64,000 bases of DNA, from assembly GCA_016288205.1 (NCBI GenBank), contig JAEEYO010000011.1, forward strand, positions 1-64,000. Reading direction: 5' to 3'. Source of the stretch: Treponema sp. (GTDB taxonomy: Bacteria > Spirochaetota > Spirochaetia > Treponematales > Treponemataceae). The stretch's first letter is position 1. Every line of letters begins with the position of its first letter. A model generated the notes under the pieces. That model had not been told where the DNA came from and did no database searches. It saw only the letters and a list, made by a program, of their open reading frames with translations. Shown here one piece after another: positions 48,601 to 58,500 of this stretch. The translations under genes and the position numbers were made by a program.

Positions 48601-51600
48601 ACTTTGGAGCGGAGGGTTCTTCCGTCCAGTCGCCCCATTCAGATCCGTTGAATATGCGGTACTCAAGTTTATTTGTACCGGAAACAGCGTCAGACCAATT
48701 TCCAGTTACGGTCAGCGAATAAGTTCCTGGGCCGGTGGAAGTAAGCCTGTTTTCAACGATTTCATTTCCAGCAAAAATTTCCTCGTTGCTCTCTATATTA
48801 AGGATGTTTACCGTAGGCGGCGCATTGTCTTTTGCCAAGGTACATACAGAAATCTGAGTTTCCTTTCCTGCCTTGTCCTTTGCTGTGGCAGTAACGTCCA
48901 CACCTGTATTTCCAGGAGTGAACACGGCTTTCCAAGAATGAACCGTAGTTCCATCAGCCGGAAGCGTTGTTGACCAAATCGAGTCGTCGTCATAGTTACT
49001 GTCATTTACAGAAGATGTGGAGTAGTAAACTGTCGGTGAGATTCCCGTAAATGTAATGGCTCCTGCACCCAATCCTGTTCCAGAATCAGAAACATCACCA
49101 TAAAGAGCCATCGCGGTACCCTTGTGATAAACTGTTCCCGAAATCTGCTTGAATCCGTCACCCACAGAATAATGAGTTGCCGTGAATGTCGGAGCGGTGG
49201 AATCCACATAGATATCGAAACAAACTGGCTGAGCACTGTGATTTCCGGCATTATCTACAGCCACGAAATAAAGCTTGTCATGAACATCGCCCACAGCGGA
49301 AGCAAATACGTCCGAAGTAAGAGTAAATGGAACGGCATTGCCCTTGCCAGAAACAGGAAGCTCATTTCCGCCGGACACTACATCATCAGCAGACGGATCT
49401 GATCCGACGTTGGACCGACGCTTTAACCAGCGGAGTTCCTTAAGACCGGAAGTACTTTCATTGACAGTTCCAGACAAAGTGAGGGTGCTACTTGTAAAGT
49501 AAGCCGGAGTACCCGCAGTATAGCTTCCAGTATATCCGTTTACCGTATAAGCATTCTGTACGACTGGAGGAGTTCCATCAACTGTGACGGAGAATTCCAC
49601 CGGAGTGACATTTCTGTTATCTGAATCAGAGGCCTTTATCCTGAGATTCCACACACCGTCTGCAGCAGTCGGAGTCAGGGTTATGCGTTTTACCCATTCC
49701 GTGGCATCTGATGTCTTTGAAACCTCACTTACAGCGAAACCTGCACTGGCAGAAGTCGTATATGTTCCACCATTTTTGCTTGCCTCAATTGTGAAAGTTT
49801 TCACTCCGGAACCATCTGTTACCGTAACATCATAGCTCGTAGCAGAATTAATCATAGTACGGTCCAAATTGGTGACAGACACCTCAGGGGCTCCCAGATT
49901 GACTTTCACTCCATCAATATTAACTGTATAGGAATTGCCAACATGATCCTCTGCAGTAAAGCTGTAGTTGGTACCCTTGCTTTCGGATACCGGAATAGAA
50001 GCGGTCCAGTTAAGAGTCTGAGAAACAGGTGATGACAACTCTGAAATAATTACAGGAGCACCGCCGTTTACTGAGTATTTCAGAGTTTTGATTCCAGAAC
50101 CATTAAGATCAGACCATGTTCCGCCAACATTATATTTGTACTGAGAGCTTTGAGCATCATAAACACACATGGTATCAAGGATGGTCTTGTTGGACATGAA
50201 TTCAGTGCCGTTGATTACGATAGACGGATTACCGGCATCCACATAGGCCAGATACTGCTTGCGTGGTGTTTCTCCACCGGCATTCTTTCCCTTGACAGAA
50301 AGCACGTAAGTATAATTTTTCTCAGTACCAGCCAGACTAAAGGTCGGTAGCTTTATCAAATACGGATATGTCGAATCAGAGGGAGTTACGTTTGGATTTG
50401 TCACAATCTGTGAGGAGGGACCGGAGAAATTTCCAGAATTAAGCTTAGTAAAACTGCTTATCTGTGTCAGAGAAGGTATATGTCCGCTGTAAAGGTCATA
50501 GCTTACCTGCAGTCCATCAGGCATAACATTGTGGCAGGAAGCACCGCTAAGTGAATCATTTACAGAAAGTTTAAAATTAATGGTACCGGTGTCCGTCCAT
50601 TTAATATACTGGCCGTTGTCAGCATCCAGAGTAGGAGCATTGCCGCTACCTGTGGCATGGAAACCAAACATCGTAGAGGAGTCGGAGGAGACCAGCTCAA
50701 CATCATCCATATCCGCTCCAGTTATCTCAACAATATAGTATCTTCCATTTACAATGTGGAAGCCGCTCTCATCTGAGGGCATATCCAACTGGTATGAGCC
50801 TGTAAACACGCCTGAAGTATTATCATACAGGTAATCTTTGTTGCCGCTTCCCTTATCCTCATAGATATATGTATTAGCCGCTCCTTCAGGAGTTGTCCAT
50901 GACGGACCTGCGGCAAGCAACTCATCAAGTTCTTCCCTTGTCAAAGTAGCAGACGGAGACTCGTAAATCTTTGCGGCGATTGTAGATGGGTTCACACCTA
51001 TACCGTCGTCACCGGCCTGGACGAGAATGGTCAGCGGATTTCCTGTCGTAGCATCCTCCCATGAGTCCGCATTGATTATGACAGAACCGCTCTCCGTCGG
51101 CACAGGAAGAGAACAGTTATTGATTGTATATTTAGGATTACTTGCGACGTTCATTTTGATCGCAAGGGGCGTATCACTATTCTCTCCCGAAAGAACCAGA
51201 GAGGCCGGATTGTCTGCGCATACCATATAACTGGAGGCTTCGTCATCATCACCCGCGAGAATGCTTTTTATTGCGTCGCACACTTCCTGAGACTCCTCAG
51301 ACATTCCGGTGAGGATTTTCTTCATATCCGCTCCGGTAAGCTTTGAAATACCGGATCCCTTCAGAGGAGAAGCAGGGTTTACATCGTACCATTTCAAACG
51401 GGCACTAAGGTTTTCTTCTATATATGTCTTCCGTGTGCTGTTTCCCGCAGCATCAGTCAGCTCAACGACAAGATAAAACTTCTGAGATCCCTTCGCAACG
51501 CAATCGTATGCACGGATATAGTTTTCATGTTTTATACGCTCATTCGCATTTACATCCGAAGGATCCTGATAATATTTTGCAATTTCAACGATGGTGTCAG

Positions 51601-52252
51601 AAACATCGAATCCAGAAAAATCTGACTTCTGAAGGACGACAGGTGTGGTTTCGCCCTCTTTGTAGAGGTAGACAGTCATTTTCTGAATGTTATGATCATC
51701 CGCAATCGTTCCCAAAATTTTTACGGATTTTCCGTATGCCGTCGGCTCACCTATATTAAGGGAGTTTGGCTTCGAGAGGAGGAAAATCGGGGGAGTGTTG
51801 TCAACGTCAAATGAGCGGGAGACAATTCCTGAGATGCGTCCCTGCTCGTCATAAGCCTTCATGCTCAAAGTGTATGTTCCGTCTCTCAGAGTGAAGTGCG
51901 AGCCGTTGAAATTATAATTGGAGCCGCCCTCGTGATTGAGAGTGAAAGACCATTCTGTTCCCCTGCTGTACGTTGAGATTTCCTGTCCGCTCAGCGGGGT
52001 GATTTCCTCACCAGTCTCGTAGTACCTGAGTGATTCTATGACCAGATGATCCATCTTCGCATCATCGAAGCAGGTTCCACTAACAGTGATGTTATGCCCC
52101 ACAGCCTCTTTAACGGCGGGGCTTACAATGGCGGCGGAAGGGGCTTCCGTATCAACGGCGGCTCCCAGACCGATTTCACAAGATGTCGTAATCAGTAGGA
52201 AAATCCCAAGACCCAAAAAAGCCCTAAAGAATGAAACAAATCTTCCCTTCAT
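39656..52252 (-). CDS. Giant Ig-like-repeat lipoprotein (4198 residues), paralog of the 4266-residue protein
   Basis: 4198 residues. ATG 52252 has GAGG 7 bases upstream (AGTGAGGT, the same box as at the paralog); an in-frame GTG at 52258 is too close to it. The signal ends in ITTSC and the mature N-terminus CEIGLGAAVDT is identical to the paralog. The 22 hinge motifs follow in the same order as in the paralog (DTEAP, DNTPPIFLLS, VDAGNP ... NPYGDRP, YDNTAP, NNPPRLAKV, TDVVNP). The EF-hand-like loop is DLNADNKYSDSE (about 3175-3186). The C-terminal region (from about 3715) has the same blades (VYLAYYDG, VVLVWYDG, VHIAACD) and ends VETAQMK. It therefore arose by duplication of the whole gene. 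Predicted to be an envelope-anchored, rod-like protein; ligand unknown. Confidence 0.88.
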   Translation of the reverse strand: MKGRFVSFFRAFLGLGIFLLITTSCEIGLGAAVDTEAPSAAIVSPAVKEAVGHNITVSGTCFDDAKMDHLVIESLRYYETGEEITPLSGQEISTYSRGTEWSFTLNHEGGSNYNFNGSHFTLRDGTYTLSMKAYDEQGRISGIVSRSFDVDNTPPIFLLSKPNSLNIGEPTAYGKSVKILGTIADDHNIQKMTVYLYKEGETTPVVLQKSDFSGFDVSDTIVEIAKYYQDPSDVNANERIKHENYIRAYDCVAKGSQKFYLVVELTDAAGNSTRKTYIEENLSARLKWYDVNPASPLKGSGISKLTGADMKKILTGMSEESQEVCDAIKSILAGDDDEASSYMVCADNPASLVLSGENSDTPLAIKMNVASNPKYTINNCSLPVPTESGSVIINADSWEDATTGNPLTILVQAGDDGIGVNPSTIAAKIYESPSATLTREELDELLAAGPSWTTPEGAANTYIYEDKGSGNKDYLYDNTSGVFTGSYQLDMPSDESGFHIVNGRYYIVEITGADMDDVELVSSDSSTMFGFHATGSGNAPTLDADNGQYIKWTDTGTINFKLSVNDSLSGASCHNVMPDGLQVSYDLYSGHIPSLTQISSFTKLNSGNFSGPSSQIVTNPNVTPSDSTYPYLIKLPTFSLAGTEKNYTYVLSVKGKNAGGETPRKQYLAYVDAGNPSIVINGTEFMSNKTILDTMCVYDAQSSQYKYNVGGTWSDLNGSGIKTLKYSVNGGAPVIISELSSPVSQTLNWTASIPVSESKGTNYSFTAEDHVGNSYTVNIDGVKVNLGAPEVSVTNLDRTMINSATSYDVTVTDGSGVKTFTIEASKNGGTYTTSASAGFAVSEVSKTSDATEWVKRITLTPTAADGVWNLRIKASDSDNRNVTPVEFSVTVDGTPPVVQNAYTVNGYTGSYTAGTPAYFTSSTLTLSGTVNESTSGLKELRWLKRRSNVGSDPSADDVVSGGNELPVSGKGNAVPFTLTSDVFASAVGDVHDKLYFVAVDNAGNHSAQPVCFDIYVDSTAPTFTATHYSVGDGFKQISGTVYHKGTAMALYGDVSDSGTGLGAGAITFTGISPTVYYSTSSVNDSNYDDDSIWSTTLPADGTTVHSWKAVFTPGNTGVDVTATAKDKAGKETQISVCTLAKDNAPPTVNILNIESNEEIFAGNEIVENRLTSTGPGTYSLTVTGNWSDAVSGTNKLEYRIFNGSEWGDWTEEPSAPKSKNTVAWSFTVPITQGAEQKIEVRGTDEADNQSEPASITDLKIDFSKPTLTVPTINPVYNLIALDANKSVVFAFTSYDSYNLESTSIKAVRGETEISETTSSAGIEINNNITLGQNQEATIKFTSPAADGTWTITATAKDKVGRFTESSVTLTVDGTKPVLSDRLSINDGAASLKTAYTDKYYNNTSLKFAGSVTETVEQGSVYYKLVRGGDTAVKPDSIVSDYTDVVAIGSDGTFNTTSTDFESDTDTAYNWLYIQAVDAAGNPSDVQDFPIHVDLNEAEIDVAYYANGDVVSAFDGHQILSNRNQSLTIYGHVSDDISGLNSIKFINGSTNITNKATVSYSTAAANTSVSDLTSSSTWGVLSDTNRKTVKWWKAVFASSDVPQGTVSVVSVDQAGNEGSTSFSVTVDTTPPTLHDVKLTGTGAYLTGTTYYIPKGSFTLSGTVLDNYAIGITNFSLKKNGVEVLTDVTTPGDPTFSFTVNTSAWNDKETGSVTVKAVDAAGNASVEKSFSLIVDDTAPSLLSNVFKAGYKYKNVDVKKDKVFFVGGGKYSDSSFANKTSLSVSGYYDEAGSGIDRVYYIVTNVPSGSIPTKTADEVISGMNGYFSVSADGYTLPHYGTTVVDKYKTDAEHNLEMSGDSIVTENWPSSKYFSFGETLAGFAATSDTTTDVLYLVAVDKCGNKSAVKEARINVDLDAGSVDTNETESVPTNGSSQFTLTGTASDSLAGIEIVNFRVGENDANSIYAYDEDSRLSSTDDPIGNRYKTRGYVRFYRKTGTTGSGSNVQNVYSDDFELIDFYRNDSKQWTGNPDFFLADGPNEIKWELTIMPDPIWFSSALLGSSPKVYATIKDWAGNVATYPVATLKVDTVSPTVSISSPSASSSVNGQLSVKGTVDDNISPKKVEIYTYFGNSVPTNISGWTLFKGLTTDSTEAAGNAKLDSANLSEIYNFSIPGLNFNQCVAANSQQGKLYVLPVSYDVAGNVSIKTDAITSSMYTQYTVDLDSDRPEISFNEITGTTGYNAKYRSSVGGIIHDDDAITAVKISPNPVDDWEAYTQPAGTLECDTGSSTVTFTYTPADGSDGAKPLYIYVEDEQGGKFWTAHTTTWMRPKVKFAQATDFVGLDGVVTYRFDSTPPAVKVYVASSSSAASARTAALNATDEATGIIRVGGSNTKFVGIKVLAKDENGIDGSSLTGTFGEGTPAMSSFSTASDVTIGTDVYKCWVATQDISSFGDGQKVCSVTVADNCGFESQPQVNFLFDKTGPVITMTTSQTVIFSGEVDLHGTTSDTLGSGVQDLKCFILTDDDFTGGVPNSDAILGSARTESPMEMDDEHTVYNWKFSPVLPAGSASALEPYDYAKEAGDIYTLKLAFYAKDSLGNETLDLTKVLRYNPYGDRPIAEIVYPDVKEGAYSADMSGSVRVSGTAVDNVEVSKVFLQIAFGHGELKTESGITTVKNAASGDTSFWSKTALAAACPSYSGQIVTTSTESLSGGNFDADPNFWGIQVTSTESWYITLNKSREFQNSASIDDPDAADKDKTYTIWIRAAAMDNNKLLGAWSTPVALSLNPNAPSIGGTVTPTVRFYTDAACTNAIAGSDIPYTPDMWISGNAKLITSAEHVNGISDLSYSVAEGDATATPVAAVSTNSEGAVTIANGASHHTGDTDGKCYDVEIILGTGSGGGSKLVQVSAIEKANGLSKTEYYTINYDNTAPTIGDFVLNDEAFAAGGKMQNSNLQLTVGGTVDDDDAGFERLLFYFYRSGTGNIYDPQLDYTDTSVSSTTALTSLVSSVEKNGEKLYSSRKTVNWINNTSFTMSEDVHVRKGGVAIINGHWYRIGSVLGTGTVTVNIEGGVADYTQAGNTVEFPYAQVVDNLSSETIKTWTSRGHSFRTGDDGDFMPESVSKSGTTWTWDATIHGNYIPDGPVTLVVFAADKAGNVSAKSVAGTLQNNPPRLAKVFLGTDLNADNKYSDSEFEPYDLYGVKGSYFEAYNLVTAGFSLMEGDEVVESTRPAFKAKNKLAVYAEFIGGKDPIKMKFTRNASEAGTHYTVDENSEIIPLVQKAVGGAGLIGPSATNLHGENGLVTGGIYEVDNETLAGRAGYDNNDDGTVPVLLSFWDSTEDLDIGDTTQYSVLRIEDFTLDLTDVVNPTSAITPFYWKGEDDNSLYENSSANGHIELEDDWKESTGYVSNGSDAEKDGDPKVSGKIKIEGYAFDETRLSKILIKLDHFSLTSSLGTESGYLVAANCTGGVWTYGSSDITNGWKFEVDPEDKGSYFNQLGHKVKWTLSLDTEKVADLAQTDVKVTVISKDAANRLASTTANATEGDGTYNKPEYQMDVVPYITSLTTFLSSMTTREDASEYNRTAMGHYPVQYYGGEGETVTVNGFNLSSGVKTYEITDTSASGAFSVTVNNLVSLNNINYNDGHGSYDGGDDDDLKNYVLHPDTIPLSGDYDLYSNYYNRRPNNTNNNVLTDDVYIDVWTINNQAAVGETGTGELRDLVMKINQNNKLLGFAFTNGSGAISIPRGNADTAANDRSNELWARDYDAWSAVGLGFDRAGNAYAVGAGGDINGNFSNAKWIFMTGRWGKNLTGLKLRGAKDEGNSLRLEEIGQWGIKADASSSAKRIDKRRIKSPSIAANSFSGSGRTASTNVYLAYYDGINKEIRFKWGKFTASAKESAGYLNDWCTEANLGNNNKHWYYGKYIQVIADTLDDGTHSSGTLGNAGEYVCIDVIPSSTGTDDRVVLVWYDGENTMYTYTKNITGTKEINDSTPDNMSGNATSRYTGTGTLTDYWATPKKIFTGAGEFCKVAVDGNGGVHIAACDILDGDLRYAYLSSPEADYVEADNSVIVDSYGIVGTQLTLDVGLVGTKVVPYISYYAGSMPKMACLPGGANLGVSAGAASELFTGKWECTYVPTSSIISEDRINVGLWKDSSGGIIASQTGTNDYHLGGNLYNGQCYGNGSPNAVVGYIRNEDGATYWVETAQMK

Positions 52253-52267
52253 AATCACACCTCACTC

Positions 52268-52282
52268 TGTGGAAAACCCACA
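52268..52282 (-). promoter_or_regulatory. Hairpin immediately 5' of the ribosome site of the 4198-residue gene
   Basis: TGTGG (52268-52272) and CCACA (52278-52282) form a 5-bp stem with a 5-base loop, ending 4 bases before the GAGG box. It could influence translation. The gap 52253-52502 holds no ORF and no convincing terminator for the upstream gene. Confidence 0.3.
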
Positions 52283-52502
52283 TGAACTCTCACAACAAAA
52301 ACTAAGCGACAACGCAGAAATCCGAATCGGTCTCCTGCCAGTCCCAAAGACACACAAGCGTCTTTTACGAACTTTTTCCATAACACTATATAATACAAGT
52401 CATGGCACCCCCGGAAGTTACGCGCTTTCAGGAATGCCCGCTTGGTTCAGTACATTTTATATGCCCTGACGGCACAATTCCGCCGCCACAGGAAATCCAT
52501 CA

Positions 52503-55500
52503 TCAGAACACGCTCGTCCTGATACCCAAAGCAAAGTTAAACAGCAGCGAGCTTCCAACATTGACGTCGGACGGTATGAACCAAAGCTGCGGTTCCATGT
52601 AGAAGGACCAGGTCTTGAAGTAAGACAGATCCTTGAAGGTCATCCTCGGGAACTCAAGCTGCATGATCGCCGCTGAAAGAATCTGAGGCTTGCCCGCACC
52701 AGACTGACTGAAGTATGAGAACTGGGCACCCAGCGAGATTGATCCGCTCAGCCAGTCGAAGTCATGTCCGAAGAAGTAGTTGAACGGCAGGTATCCGAGC
52801 TGTGCGATAATCTTCGCGCTGATTACATAAGGTCCACCATAGCGCATGTTCGTGAAGTCACGTCCGAGCACCTTGGAAGCCAGATCGCGCTGTCCCTGAG
52901 TGAACTGACCGAATGAGAGCTGGATCTTCACAGCGTTGTCAAATGCCGTAAGTCCGACACCGAAGTTCCAGAGCGTAGCACCCCAAAGGTTCAGGTCAAG
53001 GTAAAGTCCCTGGATGAACTTCGGAACCTCATAAGCGGAGCGGTCTCCCCTACGCAGGTAGAGCACCACATCCTCAAGCTCCACGTCATCGCTTGAAAGT
53101 CCCTCGAACTTGAGCTGCTGGTTGTAATGTCCGCCGACACCCGGAGAAATCAGCCTGACCTCAGGCAATGTACGGTCAACCTGCACGATTGTTCTTGTAA
53201 TCGCACTCTCACCGTTCGCCATCTCCGCCTTTACGAGCAGGAAGTGATAGCCCTCGGCAACATCCTGGTTCTCAATGCGGTACTTCCAGTCGCCCTTGTT
53301 GAGCTTAGATACCGGAGTATATGTCTTTCCGTTGTCAAGACTCAGGTATACGCGCTCGACTTTCTTTCCCTCAAGCGCAGTCCTTTCCTCAAGCGGCAGT
53401 TTCTTGTTCTTGAGGGCTGTCTTCTCCTCATCGGTAAGCGTGTAGCCGGCCTTTCCACGGAGCATCGGGCGCTCGATGGCAAAATCACCGTAAGTGAAGT
53501 TGTCCAGAGTTACCCAAGGTCCGTACGGATTGTAAATTACAGTCTGTATGTTGGACTTAACCTCACGTCCGGCATCGGTCTTCGCAATAACCTGATACGT
53601 GTGATTTCCCTGAGTAAGGCAGAACACTCCGGTCTCATAGACACCGGCGGCCTCTTCCTCATATACCTCAGGCTCAAACTCAGGTCCGTCGTATTCAACT
53701 CCAGCCTCCTGGGCGGCAGCCTTCGCGGCATCAATCTTAGCCTTCTTCGCCTCGTTCGCATTGTCCACGGCAAGTTTCTTCGCGGCATTTCTTTCCGCTC
53801 TCTTCTGTGCGTCGGACTCAGCCCTTGCAAGGTCAGCCTCGGAGAATGCGCCCTTGTCAACTGCAATCTGATTCTTCATGCGGAAGGTGAAGTATCCGGA
53901 ATCCCTGAGCTCAGTGGTAAGTCCCGGCACTCTCTCGCCGTCCACAAGAAGCGTGATTTCGGTAATTTTTTCCTCGACGCTCTCCGCCATTCCGTAGATG
54001 TTGAACTCACCCTGCACGTACTCGCCGTTCAGAGGATAGAGGAGACCGACCTTCGTTGTATGCTCGTCCTTCTTGAGATGCACGTTGCGGCTTACGCTCG
54101 TCACATTTCCGGCATCATCCTTTCCGGTTATCTCAACGTTATATGTTCCGTCAGCAAGCTCGCTTATGTCGAACACCTGAGAGATGATTGAGTCGGGATA
54201 AAGATCGTTCACCGCAATGTCAGCCGGAACCTTCTTTCCGTCCAGGCTGGTGATGCGCATCATAAGGCTTGAGAGACCGATGTTGTCCGTCGTCTGTCCT
54301 GAAATCACAAGGTTGGAGACGATCGTGCTGTCGTCAAGAGGAAGCTCCAGATGCAGCTCAGGCGCGGTGTTGTCCACGTTGATCAATGAGGTGAACAGAC
54401 CGGTAATGTCATAGCCGTCCCAAATCTTCAGATAGATAACGTGGGTTCCGTCCTGAATTACGCGGGTGTCAAACTCATAGCTCCATGTGGCCTTGTCCTC
54501 GCGGGTCTTGCCTGGAGTAACCACAGCCTCATTGTAGCTCGCACCGTTGTCCACGGAAACCTGCACGCGGCTGATTCCGTTCTTGTCCATTGCCCATCCG
54601 CTCAGGGTCACGAATCCGCTTACGGCAGCATCCATCTTCGGCAGCTCGACGCTTCCCTCAGGCTCAGCAAGAGAGACCTTGAAGTTGCGGGTCACTTCCT
54701 TACCCTTGACACCGTTGATGTCCTCTGCATAGATTGTGATGGTGTGCTCGTTGTCAGTAAGCATTGAGAGCGGGTTCACGGAAATCTCAAAGCTGGAGTG
54801 TCCGTCCGGGTTCTCAAGAATCTGGAAGTCACCGTCATCCATCTTATAGTAGGTTTTGCACATCGTTCCGTCGGAAGACTTCATGCCGTCATCATCATAC
54901 ATAACGCCGGTAATCTCGAAGGCCGTGGTAAGCACGGAATTCTCGAACGGCATGTGGATCTCAACCACGGGGAGGTCACCCTCAGGATCATAGTCGAAAT
55001 CATACTTGTCGATTACGGTCGTATTTCCGGCAAGGTCGCTGACAGTGAACTTCATAGTCTTGTCGATGGGAAGACCTTCCTGTCCGAGATATGTTGATGG
55101 CATGGGGCCGGTGAGTATGTTGGTGTACCTGTCAATCTTCCTCATCGGAGGAGCCTTCTTTTCAGCCGGTTCAGACTCTGCGGATGCCTCGCCTTCCTGT
55201 GCAGGAGCCTCTGAGCCCTCAGCGCTTTCAGCTTCATCACTTGTTTCCTCAGCCGGGAGATTGTCAGCAGCCCTCAAAAGGAATTCCTTCTTGATCTTGC
55301 CCTTCGGCCCCGTGAAGTGGATTGAGTCAACATAGCTGTCATCCTTTACCTTGAACACGAACAAAGTCTCTCCGTTGACGGATGAGCCCGGATCAGGAAG
55401 AATGATCGTGACCTCAGGAGGAGTTGAGTCCTTTCTGAGCGCGGAGTTGAAGAGGCTGACCTTTCCAGTCATGTCCACAGCACGGATTGTCACAGGCATA

Positions 55501-58500
55501 TATCCGTCCGGAACACCCTCAAGGCTGACTGTCTCTTTGAAGGATCCGTTGGAAGTCATGCGAAGATCCTTCCAGTCCTCATCAGTAGGAGACTCGGCGA
55601 CTGTATACTGCAATGATTTCACACCGTTTCCGTCACGTGCCGTACCTGCGATCACAAGCTTGTCCTTGATGTAGTCCATCGGCTTGATGCTGGTCACGTC
55701 AAGGATCGGAGATGATGTGTCAACCACAAGGTTCGCAGCAGGAGATGCCCATGATCCGCCCGCCTCGTTGGTAACGCGCACGCTCACATTGCTGAAAGTA
55801 CCGTCGCCGGAGGGAACGATTTTCACGAGTTTGCCGTCCGTAGTCACGCTGAGTCCCCTGACCGCCTTAATCATGGAGGCGTTCAGTTTTCCAGGAACGT
55901 TCGCGAATCCCACGAGAGGAGCGCCGTTGTTAAGAACATAAAGCCTTGAAGAGCTGTCATAAACAACGTTTCCGGCCGTGGTCCAGTAGATTGTCTCGGA
56001 GTTGTCCACAACGGCATGACGGCGAAGTACGCTCAGAGTTCCGGAAACATTGGAGCTTCCGTTAATGAGCGCGTTGATTTTCACAAGTCCGGCAGGCAGG
56101 TTCACAAGCGGAACCTCAATCTCATAGCGTCCTGCGGTTCCGGTCTCACGGATGGCACCCTCTCCCAAGGGATTTCCATTGGCCGTCCAGACCACAGACT
56201 GAATCGGAGTGTCAGAGCTGACCTGCGCGACAAGAGAATGCGGGTCGCTGTCAAGAGTTCCGCCCTTCTGCGCTATGAGCTCCATACCGCTCATATATGG
56301 CATTCCGTCCACGCTTACGAAACGTCCGTCTACAGCGGAGGATGCCTTGGTCACGTTAAGAGTCGTGCCGTTGAATTCCAAAGTGGAGTTACCCGAGGGA
56401 AGCTTTGCGTAGCTCTTGTACATATACATGGAGCCGACGTCCCCCTGATAAACGCATACACCATAATAGTCCATGCCGTCTCCGTCACCATGGAGCCAGT
56501 AAGACGCGGGAGGAGCAGGCTCGGCAACAACTCCGTCACTGAGATCTGCGCTCACCGCATTTCGGATCTTTCTGACCAAAGCAGCAGTGGATGAGTATTT
56601 TCCGGTTGCGTTAGTGGCGATGAACTCGACGACAGAAATACCGTCAACGAAATCATCCGCGCTGAGGTTAAGCGTAAAGGCACCCCTTCTCAATGGCAGG
56701 GTCGGACACTCCGCAAGTTTCGGAGCAGGGACCGCCTGTGAGCCGATTACAGTTCCGTTCTCATCATAAATAACCTTTGCGGCAAGAACCCTGTAACGCA
56801 CGGTGGCGGCTGACTGACTCACGACTGATCCCGAGAGAGTCAGAGTATTCTTTGTGTTGAAATTATTGAAAACGCCAGTCTGCAAGCTGTTGTCATTCGT
56901 AAGCGCAATGGTCGGAGCAGATTCCTGAGACGGGAAATAAAGAGGCTTGGACTCATATACAGCCCCGGAAGATGTCGTGACGCGCACAGTAAATTTGTCG
57001 GTCGGCACAGTGCATCTGAGGATGATTGAATTTCCTGAGGCAGAGGCAGAGATGGACTTGTTCTTCGGGCTGATCGCAACGCCTGCAATCTTTCCGCCAG
57101 CAAAGTAACCGGTGACATTTCCGTTTGAGTCAGCCTTCAAGGCTCCGTCCGCAGAAACAGCGCTGTCAGTGAAGAACACTCCCGCAGTCTCGCTGTAAGT
57201 ATGGGTATAATCAGAGACGTTGAAAATCGCTCCGTGAGTAGAAACCCTGTCAAATTTGTCCACGGCCTTAATAGTAAGCTTTGAGACACCCCAAGGAATG
57301 TCCTCGCCGCCGAAATCAATCTTCACGGTCGCGCTCTTGTTGCCGTCAACGCCCTCAAGGCTCTTCTCAATCTTGCCGGAAGTGCCCCATGTCCATTCAT
57401 AGGAAACGGTCTTAAGTCCGGTGGTTGAAGTAACTTCTATTGAATAAGGATCGCTGCCCTCAGGATTGATTGTCATTCCGTTGGCAAAATCAGCAGAGCC
57501 GTATTTTTCATTTGAGAATGACGGAGCAGCACCCTTTGATGAGAAATTCGCGGTAACAGTGTCTCCCTTAACTCCGAATTTGTCCACGGCATAAACGGAA
57601 ACCTTGTGCTCGCCGTTTGAAAGCTCACCCGGAACAGGGGCATAGAAAACGCCGGAGGACTCAAGCTTGTGCTCAGGGCCGTCATCAACGCTGTAGTACA
57701 CGGAAGCGACACCGTCATCATCATTCGCAAGACCACGGATGAAAAGCGCGCCGTCCTCACCGTCAACCTCGCCCACAGGATATTTCAGCTCAACGACAGG
57801 CTTGTCACCGTTCTGATTTATCCACACGATGTTTCCGGAATTCTTTCCGGCTTTGTCGGCATTCATGAAGGTGCGTGAGACGCTTGCCTCGTTGCCCATC
57901 GTATCAACTGCCTTGATTATGAAATCCCTGGAGCTCTTTACGGAGCGTGAGTCAAGCTCGATCGCCCAGTAGGGGTTTCCTGCGATCAGAGGAAGTGACT
58001 CCTCCTTGTCGCCCCATTTATAGATAAGGCTCTTGATTCCGTTTCCGTCCTTGGCGTAACCCGCAATCGTGAACACACCGTTGACAGACTCTCCGGTGGC
58101 AGGGGTAACGATCCTCATGTCAGGGCCAGAGTTATCTATATAATAGAGGAAAGATGAAATGCTCATCACTCCGCCGGTATCAATTCCCTTGAACCAGACC
58201 AGGGTCGGGCCGTCACGGAGTTTCTTTGTGTCAAACGGAAGGCTGAATGTCCAGTAAGCGGTGATGCCGTCCTCGTCAGGATTTGAGAGCTTGTGTTTTT
58301 TAAGCTTGAGAACCTCATAATGCTCGCCGTTGTCAAGACTGTACTGAAGGGAGTCGATTCCGTTTCCGTCCTTCACATATCCGTTCAGCGTCACCTTGCC
58401 GGAAATCATGGATCCCATCGACATGTTCGTAATTTCCACGACAGGGGCGTAGCGGTTAAGCTCCCATGTCACCTTCACGGAATGTCCGGTCTTGGGCTTG

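Noticed and set aside
26420-52252. CRISPR array or nucleotide-level tandem repeats within the giant genes
   Set aside because: Repetition is at the level of protein modules; no regularly spaced identical DNA units were seen.
53127-54191. Plus-strand ORF of 354 codons opposite the barrel protein gene
   Set aside because: It mirrors the coding strand of the Ig-repeat gene, has no ribosome site and reads as unstructured low-similarity sequence.
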